Origin: Hymenobacter latericoloratus
GTDB taxonomy: Bacteria > Bacteroidota > Bacteroidia > Cytophagales > Hymenobacteraceae
Assembly: GCF_014199535.1 (NCBI RefSeq)
Contig: NZ_JACHNV010000003.1
Location: forward strand, 435,289 to 499,288
Direction of reading: 5' to 3'
Length of the DNA stretch: 64,000 nt
The notes under the pieces were generated by a model. That model was not told where the DNA came from. It did not search any database and saw only the letters and a list, made by a program, of their open reading frames with translations. Shown piece after piece: positions 51,998 to 60,752 of this stretch (its first letter is position 1; each line of letters begins with the position of its first letter). The position numbers and the translations under genes are program-made.

Positions 51998-54124
51998 ATG
52001 TTCACGCAACCCGCCCCGACCCTGGAACCTGACTTTGCTACCACCCGACCCAACCGCGAAACCCTGCGTCGGGCCTATCTGCTGATGCGTACCGCCGACG
52101 AGCTGGCCCGCCTCTACGAAGAAAACAAGGCCGTTACGGCTCGCTACGTGCACGCCACGGCCCGCGGCCACGAGGCCATTCAGCTGGCCGCCGCCTTCCA
52201 CCTCACGCCCCACGACTACGCCGCGCCTTACTACCGCGACGACGCCTTGCTGCTGGGCCTGGGGGTAGCGCCCTACGAGCTGATGCTGCAGCTCATGGCC
52301 AAGCGCGACGACCCGTTTTCGGGCGGGCGCACCTACTATAGTCACCCCTCCCTGCGGCGGCCGGGGCAGCCCACCATTCCGCACCAGAGCTCGGCCACCG
52401 GCATGCAGGCCATTCCGGCCACCGGCGTAGCCCACGGCATCAAGTACCTGGAAGGGCAGGGGCTGGCTCCCAAAGGCTCGGGCACGCCCGCTGCTACCCC
52501 CCCGGTGCCGCCCGTAGTGCTCTGCTCCATCGGCGACGGGGCCATGACCGAGGGCGAAGTAGCTGAGGCTCTGCAGATGGCGGTATTACACCAGCTGCCC
52601 ATTATTTATCTGGTGCAAGACAACGACTGGGGCATTTCGGCGACCAGCCGGGAGATGCGCGCCATGGATGCCTACGAGTTTGCGGCCGGCTTCAAAGGCC
52701 TGCAGCGCCTGCAGTTTGATGGGGCCGATTTCCTGGCCAGCTACGCCGGCATGCAGCAAGCCACCGAGTACGTGCGCCTACGGCACGGGCCGGTGCTGGT
52801 GCACGCCAAGTGCCCCCTGCTGGGCCACCACACCAGCGGCGTGCGCCGCGAGTGGTACCGCGGCGACAACCTGGCCCAGCACACCCTCCAGGACCCGCTC
52901 CCGCGCTTTCACCAGCAGCTGCTGGAGCTGGGCTTCGAGGAGGCCGACCTGGAGGAGCTGGGCCGCCAGGCCCGCGCCACCGTGCTGGCCGACTACGAGC
53001 GCGCCCTGGCGGCCCCCAACCCCGACCCGGCTACCTTCGCCGACCACGAGTTTGCGCCCCCGGCCGTAACCGAAGAAACCGGCGAGCGAAGCCCCACCGG
53101 GGCCGATAAAGCCCTGATGGTGGACGCCGCCCTGCACGCCGTGGATGACATCCTGCGCGAATTTCCGGAGGCCTTGTTTTACGGGCAGGACGTAGGCGGG
53201 GAGCTGGGCGGCGTGTTCCGGGAGGCGGCTCTGCTGGCCAAAAAGTACGGCGATGCCCGCGTATTCAACACGCCCATTCAGGAGGCCTACATCGTGGGCA
53301 GCACGGCCGGTATGAGCGCCGTGGGTGCCAAGGCCATCGTCGAAATTCAGTTTGCCGACTACATCTGGCCCGGCCTCAACCAGTTGGTGGAGGAGCTGAG
53401 CAAGTCCTGCTACCTCTCCAACGGCAAGTTTCCGGTGCAAAGCCTGATTCGGGTACCGGTGGGAGCTTACGGGGGGGGCGGGCCCTACCACTCGGGCTCC
53501 GTGGAAAGCACCCTGCTCACCATCCGGGGGATTAAGGTGGTGTACCCCAGCAATGCGGCCGACATGAAGGGCCTGCTGCGCGCGGCCTTCCTCGACCCCA
53601 ACCCCGTGGTGCTGCTGGAGCACAAGGGCCTGTACTGGAGCAAAGTACCCGGCACCGAGGATGCTAAAACTGTAGAGCCGGCGGCGGGCTATGCCATTCC
53701 GCTGGGCAAAGCCGCCGTAGCGCAGGAAGCCGACGCTACCAAGCTCCGTAACGGCGAAACCTGCGTGGTTATCACCTACGGTATGGGCGTGCACTGGGCC
53801 AAAACGGCCAGCAAGCAGTTTCCCGGCCAGGTCGAAGTGCTGGACCTGCGCACCCTCAACCCCCTCGATTGGGAAGCCGTGCAGGCCGCCGTGCGCCGCC
53901 ACGGTAAGGCCCTGGTGCTCACCGAAGAGCCCCTGCTGAACTCTTTCGCCGAAAGCCTGGCTGGTCGCATCCAGCGCCACTGCTTCCGCCAGCTCGATGC
54001 GCCCGTATTCACGCTGGGCGCCGCCAACCTGCCCGCCATTGCCCTCAACGTGGAGCTGGAAAAGCAAATGCTGCCCAGCCCCGAGAAAGTAGCCGCCGCC
54101 CTGCAGGAGCTGCTGGGGTATTAG
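51998..54124 (+). CDS. Fused thiamine-dependent 2-oxoacid dehydrogenase E1 (alpha-beta)
   Basis: 708 residues from the ATG at 51998. The N-terminal half is E1 alpha (about 1-360): YRDDALLLGLG, SIGDGAMTEGEVAEALQMA (thiamine-diphosphate motif at 179-186) and NDWGIS at 209-214. The C-terminal half is E1 beta (about 395-708): FYGQDVGGELGGVF, NTPIQEAYIVGSTAGMS, EIQFADYIWPGLNQL and the C-terminal transketolase-like VLTEEPLLNSFAESLAG. It decarboxylates branched-chain 2-oxo acids or pyruvate and acylates E2. The fused form is common in Bacteroidota. No E2 or E3 gene is adjacent. Confidence 0.95.
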   Translation: MFTQPAPTLEPDFATTRPNRETLRRAYLLMRTADELARLYEENKAVTARYVHATARGHEAIQLAAAFHLTPHDYAAPYYRDDALLLGLGVAPYELMLQLMAKRDDPFSGGRTYYSHPSLRRPGQPTIPHQSSATGMQAIPATGVAHGIKYLEGQGLAPKGSGTPAATPPVPPVVLCSIGDGAMTEGEVAEALQMAVLHQLPIIYLVQDNDWGISATSREMRAMDAYEFAAGFKGLQRLQFDGADFLASYAGMQQATEYVRLRHGPVLVHAKCPLLGHHTSGVRREWYRGDNLAQHTLQDPLPRFHQQLLELGFEEADLEELGRQARATVLADYERALAAPNPDPATFADHEFAPPAVTEETGERSPTGADKALMVDAALHAVDDILREFPEALFYGQDVGGELGGVFREAALLAKKYGDARVFNTPIQEAYIVGSTAGMSAVGAKAIVEIQFADYIWPGLNQLVEELSKSCYLSNGKFPVQSLIRVPVGAYGGGGPYHSGSVESTLLTIRGIKVVYPSNAADMKGLLRAAFLDPNPVVLLEHKGLYWSKVPGTEDAKTVEPAAGYAIPLGKAAVAQEADATKLRNGETCVVITYGMGVHWAKTASKQFPGQVEVLDLRTLNPLDWEAVQAAVRRHGKALVLTEEPLLNSFAESLAGRIQRHCFRQLDAPVFTLGAANLPAIALNVELEKQMLPSPEKVAAALQELLGY

Positions 54125-54173
54125 TGGTGAAAAGTTTAGGGTGAGAGGGTGGAAGGTAAGCGGGCAGGAGTTG

Positions 54174-54289
54174 AAAAGCCCGTCATCCTGAGCGCAGCGA
54201 AGGACCTTATCACACCGAAACGATTGTTGTACTAACGACTTGTTCGGCCGTGAGAAGGTCCTTCGCTGCGCTCAGGATGACGGGCTTTT
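54174..54289. repeat. Perfect 35-bp inverted repeat with TCATCCTGAGC core
   Basis: 54174-54208 and 54255-54289 are exact reverse complements and end in a T run, so they can act as terminator. Flanking modules (GGTGGTGAAAAG near 54124 and TTTCACTATCTCACCACC near 54325) resemble those at 42.6 and 57.9 kb. The hairpin core (GTCATCCTGAGC...GAAGGACCTT) also occurs as the inner arm of the 29.5-kb element. Confidence 0.93.
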
Positions 54290-54345
54290 TATGTACGTAA
54301 GCACACAGTTTTAACTCACCATTTCACTATCTCACCACCTCGCCA

Positions 54346-56913
54346 CTAGAAGGGGTAGCCGATGCCCAGGTTGAATGCGGTTTGATCCTCAGCCAGGCTG
54401 AATTTGCGGATGGCCCACTTGTTTTTCGGCGCCGTTGGGTCATAGACCTTGGTGGCTACGTCGAGGCGCAAAATCAGGAAGGTGAAATCGAAGCGGAAGC
54501 CAATGCCAGAGCCGACTGCAAACTGCCGGTAAAAGTTGTTGAGCTTGAACTGCGCCCCCTCTCTTGGGTCTTGGCGAATGGTCCAGACGTTGCCGAAGTC
54601 CGTAAACACCGCGCCTTTGATAAAGCTGTACAGCGGGAACCGGAACTCGACGTTGCCTTCCAGCAGCAGCTCGCCAGGCTGCTCCAGGTCATAGTCGCGG
54701 ATTGGGTCACCGTTTTCATCCTCCAATTCCTCTGAAGGATTATCTGGGTTCAGCTTATACTGCGTAGCGGAGCCTACCCCCAGGCGGCGGGGCTTCCAGG
54801 CCCGCACGCTGGAGCTGCCGCCCGCAAACAGGTACTTGTCGTAGGGAATCAGGTAGCCTGTATCTACTTGCTTGGTTACGGAGTTCTGTATGCGCGTGGG
54901 GCTAAGTGCTGCCGCCAGGCCCCCGGCCAGCCGGTACACCAAGTAGGTTTCAGGCCCCAGCTTGTAGTAACGCCGGTAATCGGCGGTGAACTTGGCGAAA
55001 TCGTAAATCTTAAGCTTGTTATTTCTCAGGTCCTCGGGGTCGTTTTCCAGGGGTTGGTCCTGGTACAGCCTCCGGGTCAGGCCGCCTACCTCCGCAAACA
55101 GGCGCAGGTAGCGCGCGTCGCGGGTTTCGTTGAAGTCGTTGGAGTTGTAGAGGGAGGTAGCGTTAAAGCTGGGAACGAACAGGTTGTCGAAGCTGCGGTA
55201 AAGCGGGGAGCCCTGGCGGATGAGCAGCGTCTGCAAGTAGGCCGCAAACTCCGGGTCGATTTTAGCGGTGCGGATAACGCTCACGTCGAATGGGGTGAGC
55301 ACGTACTGATGATAAGCCGAGCGCTGCCAGATGTAGTCCAGCGTGCCCTCCACGTTGGTGCGGGTATAGTCCGGGCGCTGCACGTAGGTGTAGGTGGCGT
55401 TGAAGCGCGTGCGCGGGTTGTACTGGCTTAGAAACCGATTAGGCCGCCACGGCACCAGAAACTGCGGCAGCACCAGGTTTACGTTGGCCCCCAGCTGGGT
55501 AGTAAGCACGCTACGACCCTCCGTAACATCACCTACTGCTCCCACCACGCTGTACTGTCCTTCGAAGCCCGCGCGCAGCCCAAATTCCAGCAGCTCGGCT
55601 CCGCCAAACACGTTGCGGATTTTCAGACGCACGTTGCCGAAGGGACCCGCCCGCTCCGCCACGTAGGTGCCGCCAAACTCGGAGGTTTCCTGAAATTTCT
55701 TGGCCGGGGAGGCATTCACGGTGGCATCCAGCAGGCCCCGGGCCGAGTCGGCGGGTGCCTCGGGCCCGCGCACGCGCCGGTACGTGACGGTGCTGAACCG
55801 GAACATATCCAGGTTAGCGAGTTGGCGCTGGGTAAGCTGGGTGTTGCTGAGGCTGTAGGCGTGGCCGGGGCGCACGGCCAGCTTGCGGTTCAGGGCCCGG
55901 GTGCTGAATTTGTGCTGGTAGGCCAGGTAGTACACCGAGTCGCGGATGATGGTGTCGCGCTGGCGCCCGAAGCGCACCAGGCCCGCATCGGTAATGAAGC
56001 TTACCCGCCGCACCGTGTAGAGGCGGTGCTGCTCCCCGCGCGTGGGCTTGCTGATGATAGTGCGCAGCCGCACCGTGGTGGGGGCAAAGCTGGTATCGGC
56101 CTCCAGCGTGATGTACTGCTGGCGAAAATCAAAGTAGCCCTGGTTTTTCAGCAGGTCCTCCACTCGGTTACGCTCGGCCCCAATCTGCTCCTCATCGTAC
56201 TGGTGGCCCACCCGCAGCAGACTCTGCGGCTGCGAGGCCAGCACCCGCCGCGAAATGGCCGTGTCAGCAATGTCGTAATCCAGCTGGGAGTAACGAAACG
56301 CGGGCCCCTCCTGAATGCGGTACACCACCGTCACCCGTTGCGAATCGGCGTGGAAGGGCGAGCGAAGGGTGAAGATGCGCAGGGGCGCGAACTGCCGGGT
56401 GGGCACGGTATCGGTAACCGAAACTGAGCTGCGGAAAAATCCCTTCGACTTCAGAAACGTGCCCAGCTGCTCCACGGAGGTAGCCGTCAAGGACGAATCG
56501 TAGATAACCGGGGGCTCGCCCAGGCGCATGATGGCATTGCCCTTATCCAGGGCCAGCTGGTGGCGCTGCACGTGCCGTTCGCGCTTGGTGAGCAGCTTGC
56601 CTACCTCCGCCGAGTCGGTGCCGGCGGCTTTAATCAACTGGTTAAACTCCGTGCGCTCCGCATCCAGCTTGCGCTGCAGGCGCTCGGGGTTATAGAACGA
56701 GCGGCCTAGCTGGTAGATGGCTACCTTTGGCAGCGGAAAGGTGCTGTTCGGCTTCTGCTGCACCAGGGCTTGCAGGCGCTCGGCGTCGGCCTTTTCGGTA
56801 CCCTCTACCCTCACGCGGCTGAGCAGGCGCTGGCCGGGCTTGAGGAGGCGCAGGGGCGAGCAGCCGCTGAGGCTGCCTGCCACCAGCAAGCTGCCCAGCG
56901 CCACGCGCGCCAC
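54346..56913 (-). CDS. BamA/TamA-family outer-membrane protein, lipoprotein-like start
   Basis: 855 residues from the GTG at 56913, which begins a good lipoprotein signal (ARVALGSLLVAGSLSGC); a TTG at 56976 would place a hairpin inside the gene. The N-terminal half has POTRA-like repeats (RVRVEGTEKADAERLQALVQ, PLRIFTLRSPF). The C-terminal half is a 16-strand barrel ending in LGIGYPF, with the terminal Phe recognised by the BAM complex. Signature segments are YLFAGGSSSVRAWKPRRLG (the RGF-like loop of Omp85 proteins) and PGELLLEGNVEFRFPL. It probably inserts or translocates envelope proteins. Confidence 0.88.
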   Translation of the reverse strand: MARVALGSLLVAGSLSGCSPLRLLKPGQRLLSRVRVEGTEKADAERLQALVQQKPNSTFPLPKVAIYQLGRSFYNPERLQRKLDAERTEFNQLIKAAGTDSAEVGKLLTKRERHVQRHQLALDKGNAIMRLGEPPVIYDSSLTATSVEQLGTFLKSKGFFRSSVSVTDTVPTRQFAPLRIFTLRSPFHADSQRVTVVYRIQEGPAFRYSQLDYDIADTAISRRVLASQPQSLLRVGHQYDEEQIGAERNRVEDLLKNQGYFDFRQQYITLEADTSFAPTTVRLRTIISKPTRGEQHRLYTVRRVSFITDAGLVRFGRQRDTIIRDSVYYLAYQHKFSTRALNRKLAVRPGHAYSLSNTQLTQRQLANLDMFRFSTVTYRRVRGPEAPADSARGLLDATVNASPAKKFQETSEFGGTYVAERAGPFGNVRLKIRNVFGGAELLEFGLRAGFEGQYSVVGAVGDVTEGRSVLTTQLGANVNLVLPQFLVPWRPNRFLSQYNPRTRFNATYTYVQRPDYTRTNVEGTLDYIWQRSAYHQYVLTPFDVSVIRTAKIDPEFAAYLQTLLIRQGSPLYRSFDNLFVPSFNATSLYNSNDFNETRDARYLRLFAEVGGLTRRLYQDQPLENDPEDLRNNKLKIYDFAKFTADYRRYYKLGPETYLVYRLAGGLAAALSPTRIQNSVTKQVDTGYLIPYDKYLFAGGSSSVRAWKPRRLGVGSATQYKLNPDNPSEELEDENGDPIRDYDLEQPGELLLEGNVEFRFPLYSFIKGAVFTDFGNVWTIRQDPREGAQFKLNNFYRQFAVGSGIGFRFDFTFLILRLDVATKVYDPTAPKNKWAIRKFSLAEDQTAFNLGIGYPF

Positions 56914-56924
56914 GTTTTTATCTG

Positions 56925-56946
56925 AAAAAAAGCCCCGAACGGGGCC
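56925..56946 (-). terminator. Terminator-like hairpin just before the TamA-like start
   Basis: On the minus strand, GCCCCGTTCGGGGC is followed by seven T, ending 11 bases before the GTG at 56913. It would lie in the 5' leader of the TamA-like transcript, not behind any upstream gene. It may be an attenuator or may stop antisense readthrough. Confidence 0.6.
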
Positions 56947-56966
56947 CTGACCGTTAATTAGCGAAT

Positions 56967-57722
56967 ATGGTTTCAAAAGCAGTAGCGAAATACGTGCACG
57001 CGCTGCACCTGAAGAAGTACCGAACCCGGCACGGGGCCTTCCTCGTGGAAGGCGGCAAAAGCGTCCGGGAGCTGCTAAGTTCCGGGATTCTAACGGAACG
57101 CCTCATCGTTACGGCTGAATTCGGTGAGAAAATCCGGCCGGAAATTCCGGCGGGCCTACCCGTGGATGTCGTATCGGAGGACGAACTGACCCGCCTGGGC
57201 ACGCTCAGCACCAACAACACGGCCCTGGCCGTGGCCCGCCTACCCCAGCAAAAACCGCTCACCCCGGCGCCCGGCCAGCTTTTTCTGGCCCTCGATGAAG
57301 TGCGCGACCCCGGCAACGTGGGCACCCTGATCCGGCTGGCCGACTGGTACGGGCTGGCCGGCGTGGTCTGCTCCGAAACCTGCGCCGACCCCTGGGCGCC
57401 CAAAACCGTGTCGGCCACCATGGGCTCTTTCACCCGCGTGCCCGTGTGGCAGCGCGAGCTGCCCGCCTGGCTGAGCGCCCTCCCCCCCGAGCTGCCCGTG
57501 TACGGCGCCGACCTGCACGGCGACAACGTGCACCGCCTCACCCTGCAGCCCACGGGCGTGCTGGTGATGGGCAGCGAAAGCCATGGCCTCACGCCCCCCG
57601 TGGAAGCCTGCCTGACCCAGCGCCTGCACATTCCGGGCCGCGGCCAGGCCGAGAGCCTCAACGTAGCCGTTTCCGCCGCCATCCTGCTGGATAACTTCTA
57701 CCGGCATTCTGTGCATGAGTAA
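56967..57722 (+). CDS. TrmH/SpoU-family RNA 2'-O-methyltransferase
   Basis: 251 residues. The N-terminal part (about 1-90) is a substrate-binding domain (SKAVAKYVHALHLKKYRTRH, then GAFLVEGGKSVREL). The C-terminal SPOUT knot has LALDEVRDPGNVGTLIRLAD, VLVMGSESHGLTPPVE and GQAESLNVAVSAAILLDNFYR. It transfers a methyl group from S-adenosylmethionine to ribose in tRNA or 23S rRNA. It is divergent from the TamA-like gene, with only about 50 bases between starts. Confidence 0.95.
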   Translation: MVSKAVAKYVHALHLKKYRTRHGAFLVEGGKSVRELLSSGILTERLIVTAEFGEKIRPEIPAGLPVDVVSEDELTRLGTLSTNNTALAVARLPQQKPLTPAPGQLFLALDEVRDPGNVGTLIRLADWYGLAGVVCSETCADPWAPKTVSATMGSFTRVPVWQRELPAWLSALPPELPVYGADLHGDNVHRLTLQPTGVLVMGSESHGLTPPVEACLTQRLHIPGRGQAESLNVAVSAAILLDNFYRHSVHE

Positions 57723-57738
57723 GTGAGTGAATGAGTGA

Positions 57739-57900
57739 CGTGTCATGGCGAGCGGAGCGAAGCCATCCTTCCTGACCAAAGTGCTACCCCCCTGACATGT
57801 GACAAGCCCTTGACGACTGTGCGAGCGTCAAGGGCTTATCAGGTTATCAGGCTTGTCACGGAGGAGAGGAAGGATGGCGTCGGTACCCTCGCCATGACAT
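57739..57900. repeat. Nested inverted repeat between trmH-like and PorT-like genes
   Basis: Outer modules TGTCATGGCGAG...GCCATCCTTCCT (57739-57774) and AGGAAGGATGGC...CTCGCCATGACA (57868-57899) pair across an inner palindrome GTGACAAGCCCTTGACG / CGTCAAGGGCTT...TTGTCAC (about 57798-57860). The flanking TTTCACCAGCTCACTATTTC near 57901 resembles modules at 42.7 and 54.3 kb. Confidence 0.85.
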
Positions 57901-57926
57901 TTCACCAGCTCACTATTTCACCACCG

Positions 57927-59060
57927 CTATTGCAGCAGGGAGATGCCGAAGCTCAAGGTTTGGGCCTGGGGGCCGCGGTTGTTTTTGAAGGTGTCGTTGA
58001 GGTGGTATTTAGCGAAGAGGTCGAGGCCGCGGATGCCGATGGTGCCTTGCAAACCGTACTGGAAGTCGGCCAGGTTGTAGGAGCCGCGGTCTTTATCTTT
58101 CTTGGTGTTGCCCCCGTCTTCGTACTTGATTTTGGTGTGCGAACCCAGGCGGTAGCCCACGAACCCGCCGGCCCCGATGCGGAAGGCGTCGCGGCCTTTC
58201 TTGTTCTTGAAGTCCAGCACGGGCATCAGGGGCAGGTTGATGCTGGAAACGGCCAGCTTACTCTTTTGCAGCTCCCGGTTGGGGGTTTCCAGGTTCCGGC
58301 TGATGATGGTGCGGCCATCGACATCAAAGAACTGGTTGTTTTTGTCCAGCATGTAGTTGTTGAACGCCAGCTCGGGGCCCGTAATCAGGTGAAAGGGCGA
58401 GCCCTTTTTGCCGACCCGGATATCGTAGTGCCAGTTCAGGCTGAGGTAGCGGGAGCCGATGGGGCGCAGGTCGAAATCCTCGCCGCCGACGGGCGTTTCG
58501 CGGTTTACTAGCGTATTCAGGCCCAGGTCGATGTTGAAGTTGCTGCGCACGGCGCGGTTGGCGCGTTGTTCGTCGCGGGCCTTGCGCTGAGCTTCTTTTA
58601 CTGAGTCAGGCGTAGAGCTGATCCGAACGGACACCCCTTCCTTGTCGTCGGGCTTATCGTACACCGTTACCCCAAAGGCCCGGCCCAGTACTACGTCCAC
58701 CCGGTCCGCCGATTTATTCTGGCTGCCGGGGCCCTGGTTGCGCACCGTAATGCGAATCTGCTCGGGTACTTTTTTACCCGGCTGTTCCTTGGCGGGGTAG
58801 AACTCCATGGTTATCTGCTCCGATTTGGAGTTTTTGCCGGCTGCCTCGGCCTGAGTAATATAGGCGTCAAGCAGCACCAGGAGGGAGTCGAGCTTGTACT
58901 GGCGCATCTGCCGGAGCTGGGCCTTGTCCTTGACGTAAAGGGTCATGGTAGCCTGGTTGGGCAGCTTCACCAGAATGGTGTCATCGTTGCCGGGGCGCGT
59001 GGCTGCCTGCGAGGCGAAACCCAGCAGCAGAAAGGCGAGGAGAGCGAAAATGCGTTTCAT
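57927..59060 (-). CDS. PorT-like outer-membrane beta-barrel protein
   Basis: 377 residues with a signal peptide ending near FASQAA. Residues about 25-170 are a mixed, Lys/Gln-rich periplasmic part (KDKAQLRQMRQYKLDSLLVL). The C-terminal half (about 190-377) has repeating strand patterns (LSLNWHYDIRVGKKGSPFHL, FRIGAGGFVGYRLGSHTKIK, TLSFGISLLQ) like OmpA/PorT-type small barrels. It is the third gene of the sigma, membrane-protein, OMP operon, 27 bases after the second, so expression is probably under that sigma factor's control. Confidence 0.8.
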   Translation of the reverse strand: MKRIFALLAFLLLGFASQAATRPGNDDTILVKLPNQATMTLYVKDKAQLRQMRQYKLDSLLVLLDAYITQAEAAGKNSKSEQITMEFYPAKEQPGKKVPEQIRITVRNQGPGSQNKSADRVDVVLGRAFGVTVYDKPDDKEGVSVRISSTPDSVKEAQRKARDEQRANRAVRSNFNIDLGLNTLVNRETPVGGEDFDLRPIGSRYLSLNWHYDIRVGKKGSPFHLITGPELAFNNYMLDKNNQFFDVDGRTIISRNLETPNRELQKSKLAVSSINLPLMPVLDFKNKKGRDAFRIGAGGFVGYRLGSHTKIKYEDGGNTKKDKDRGSYNLADFQYGLQGTIGIRGLDLFAKYHLNDTFKNNRGPQAQTLSFGISLLQ

Positions 59061-59086
59061 GAGAAAAGGCGCGTAAAGCGGGAGAG

Positions 59087-59908
59087 TTAGAGTTGGATGA
59101 TTTTGGTGAGCGTGCGCCCCGCTACGTGGGCCTGCACCGTCACCGATTCGGGTAAGCCGGCCTCCGTGAGGCTCACCCGCTCGCCTTTCACGGCATTGCG
59201 GGCCTGCCGGAGCAGGGAAGTCAGGCGGGGCCGACGAGCCGGCTCAGCAGCTAGCGCCGTAGCCTCCGTACTGGGGCGTACTTCCACCTCAATAGGGCCT
59301 GCAAGGGCCACGGTAGCGGTGGGCAGCTCCGTTGGGCGAACCAGCTCCGGGTCGGGCGTACGCTCCGGAAGCGTAGCGCGGGCGGGGGTAGTAGCGGTAG
59401 GAGCAGGCTGGGTAGCGGCGGGGGCGCTGGCCAGGGCTAGCTGGCGGGGCGCCGGCGCGGTGGAAGCCTGGGGCCGGGCGGGCCGGCGGCTCTCCGAAGC
59501 GGGGTCTGGTTGTACACCCGCAGACCGGGTTTCGAGAGAAGGTGTCGTAGTGGCCACTACGGCGGCTGGCTTATTGGCCTGGGCTTCTGGGAGGCTAGAT
59601 GGGGAAGCGGGGGTAGGGGTTGCCTGAGCCTTGGAAATATTTTCTGAGGTGGCCTCGGGCGTGGGGCGGACCTTAGTAGCCGCCATTTCGGGGGCGCCGG
59701 GGCGGCCGGGGTTGCTGCCTGTTAGTACCCACCAGGCGCCGCCCAGCAGCGTGAGCAGGGCCACGGCCGCAGCAGCCAGCCACAGCACGGGGCGCTTGCG
59801 GCGGGGCTGAATCTCGGCTTCAATTTCGGCCCAGAGGAAGGCGGGCGGGGTAGGCGCGTGGCCCTGCAGCCGCTCGCGGAACAGCTGATCAATATCTTCC
59901 GGTTGCAT
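59087..59908 (-). CDS. Membrane-anchored anti-sigma-like protein
   Basis: 273 residues. A cytoplasmic N-terminus (EDIDQLFRERLQGHAPTPPA, a pattern of Bacteroidota anti-sigma-associated proteins) is followed by one transmembrane helix (about residues 41-62: PVLWLAAAAVALLTLLGGAW) and a long Ala/Pro/Thr-rich periplasmic linker (about 65-225) with a short folded tail. The start overlaps the ECF sigma gene by 20 bases. Topology and context support an anti-sigma or signal-relay role; this is inference, as no classic zinc motif is present. Confidence 0.75.
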   Translation of the reverse strand: MQPEDIDQLFRERLQGHAPTPPAFLWAEIEAEIQPRRKRPVLWLAAAAVALLTLLGGAWWVLTGSNPGRPGAPEMAATKVRPTPEATSENISKAQATPTPASPSSLPEAQANKPAAVVATTTPSLETRSAGVQPDPASESRRPARPQASTAPAPRQLALASAPAATQPAPTATTPARATLPERTPDPELVRPTELPTATVALAGPIEVEVRPSTEATALAAEPARRPRLTSLLRQARNAVKGERVSLTEAGLPESVTVQAHVAGRTLTKIIQL

Positions 59909-60476
59909 ACAGTTCTTTCGGGGTGTGGGTGGAGGAGGCCGGCTGGGCTTGGGCGTTGGCTACCGCGAGGCGGCGCTGGAGCATGGCCCGGGCCTTACTG
60001 AGCTGCGACTTACTGGTGCCTTCCGAAATACCGAGCAGCTCGCCGATTTCGGGGTGGGTGTAGCCCTCCAGGGCGTACAGGTTAAAAACGGTGCGGTAGC
60101 CGGCCGGCAGCTCAGCCAGCAGGGCCAGCATATCGTCGGCATTCAGGCGGCTTTCGGCTTCGGCGGGGGTAGCGGGCGTTTCGTAGGTGAGGTCCTCAAT
60201 GGCCAGGTGCAGGGGCTCTTTGCGCCGCAGCATGCCTAAGGCTTCATTCACCACAATCCGCCGGATCCAGCCCTCAAAGGAGCCTTCGTGCCGGTACTGG
60301 TCCAGGGCCCGGAATACTTTCGTGAACCCCACAATCAGGGCTTCTTCCGCGTCTTCGCGCCGCCGCAGGTAGCGCATGCACACGGAGAGCATCAGCCCGG
60401 CAAACCGCTCGTAGAGCAGCTTTTGGGCCCGACTGCTCCCTTGGCGGCAGGCGGCTATGAGGTCAGCATCAGTCAC
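59889..60476 (-). CDS. ECF-type RNA polymerase sigma factor
   Basis: 195 residues from a GTG start. Region 2 is visible in YERFAGLMLSVCMRYLRRREDAEEAL and FRALDQYRHEGSFEGWIRRI (-10 binding), region 4 in LPAGYRTVFNLYALEGYTHPEIGELLGISEGTSKSQLSKARAML (-35 helix-turn-helix). There is no region 3, as is usual for ECF factors. It directs RNA polymerase to a small regulon, probably including its own operon with the downstream anti-sigma-like and PorT-like genes. A 276-bp gap follows on the 5' side without further genes. Confidence 0.95.
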   Translation of the reverse strand: MTDADLIAACRQGSSRAQKLLYERFAGLMLSVCMRYLRRREDAEEALIVGFTKVFRALDQYRHEGSFEGWIRRIVVNEALGMLRRKEPLHLAIEDLTYETPATPAEAESRLNADDMLALLAELPAGYRTVFNLYALEGYTHPEIGELLGISEGTSKSQLSKARAMLQRRLAVANAQAQPASSTHTPKELYATGRY

Positions 60477-60694
60477 GGAAGGAGGAGTAAAGTTCAGATC
60501 AAATCAGGGCGTTTGAGGAGCTAGATGGAAAGGGAGGGGTAGGGGTTGCCTGGGAAGTGAAAAAATGTTCTTGTCACCCCAAATAAGGTAGAATACTGCT
60601 GATAATCAGCAAGGAAAATTGTGTAATTCAATCAGATATGTGCAGCCAAAATCCCGCAGTAGTTTGAAATAGATAAGATAGAAAGCCGTACCGC

Positions 60695-60725
60695 AAAAAA
60701 GCCCCGATACCTGAGGTATCGGGGC
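60695..60725 (-). terminator. Terminator of the CoA-binding protein gene
   Basis: Perfect 12-bp arms GCCCCGATACCT / AGGTATCGGGGC with a one-base centre; six T follow on the minus strand. It ends the transcript of 60753-61112. Confidence 0.92.
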
Positions 60726-60752
60726 TTCAGTTAAAACAGGGGGTAGGAAACC

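Noticed and set aside
52778..54067. 429-codon minus-strand frame over the E1 fusion gene
   Set aside because: Antisense shadow of a strongly conserved gene; Gly/Val/Gln-rich translation typical of high-GC shadows.
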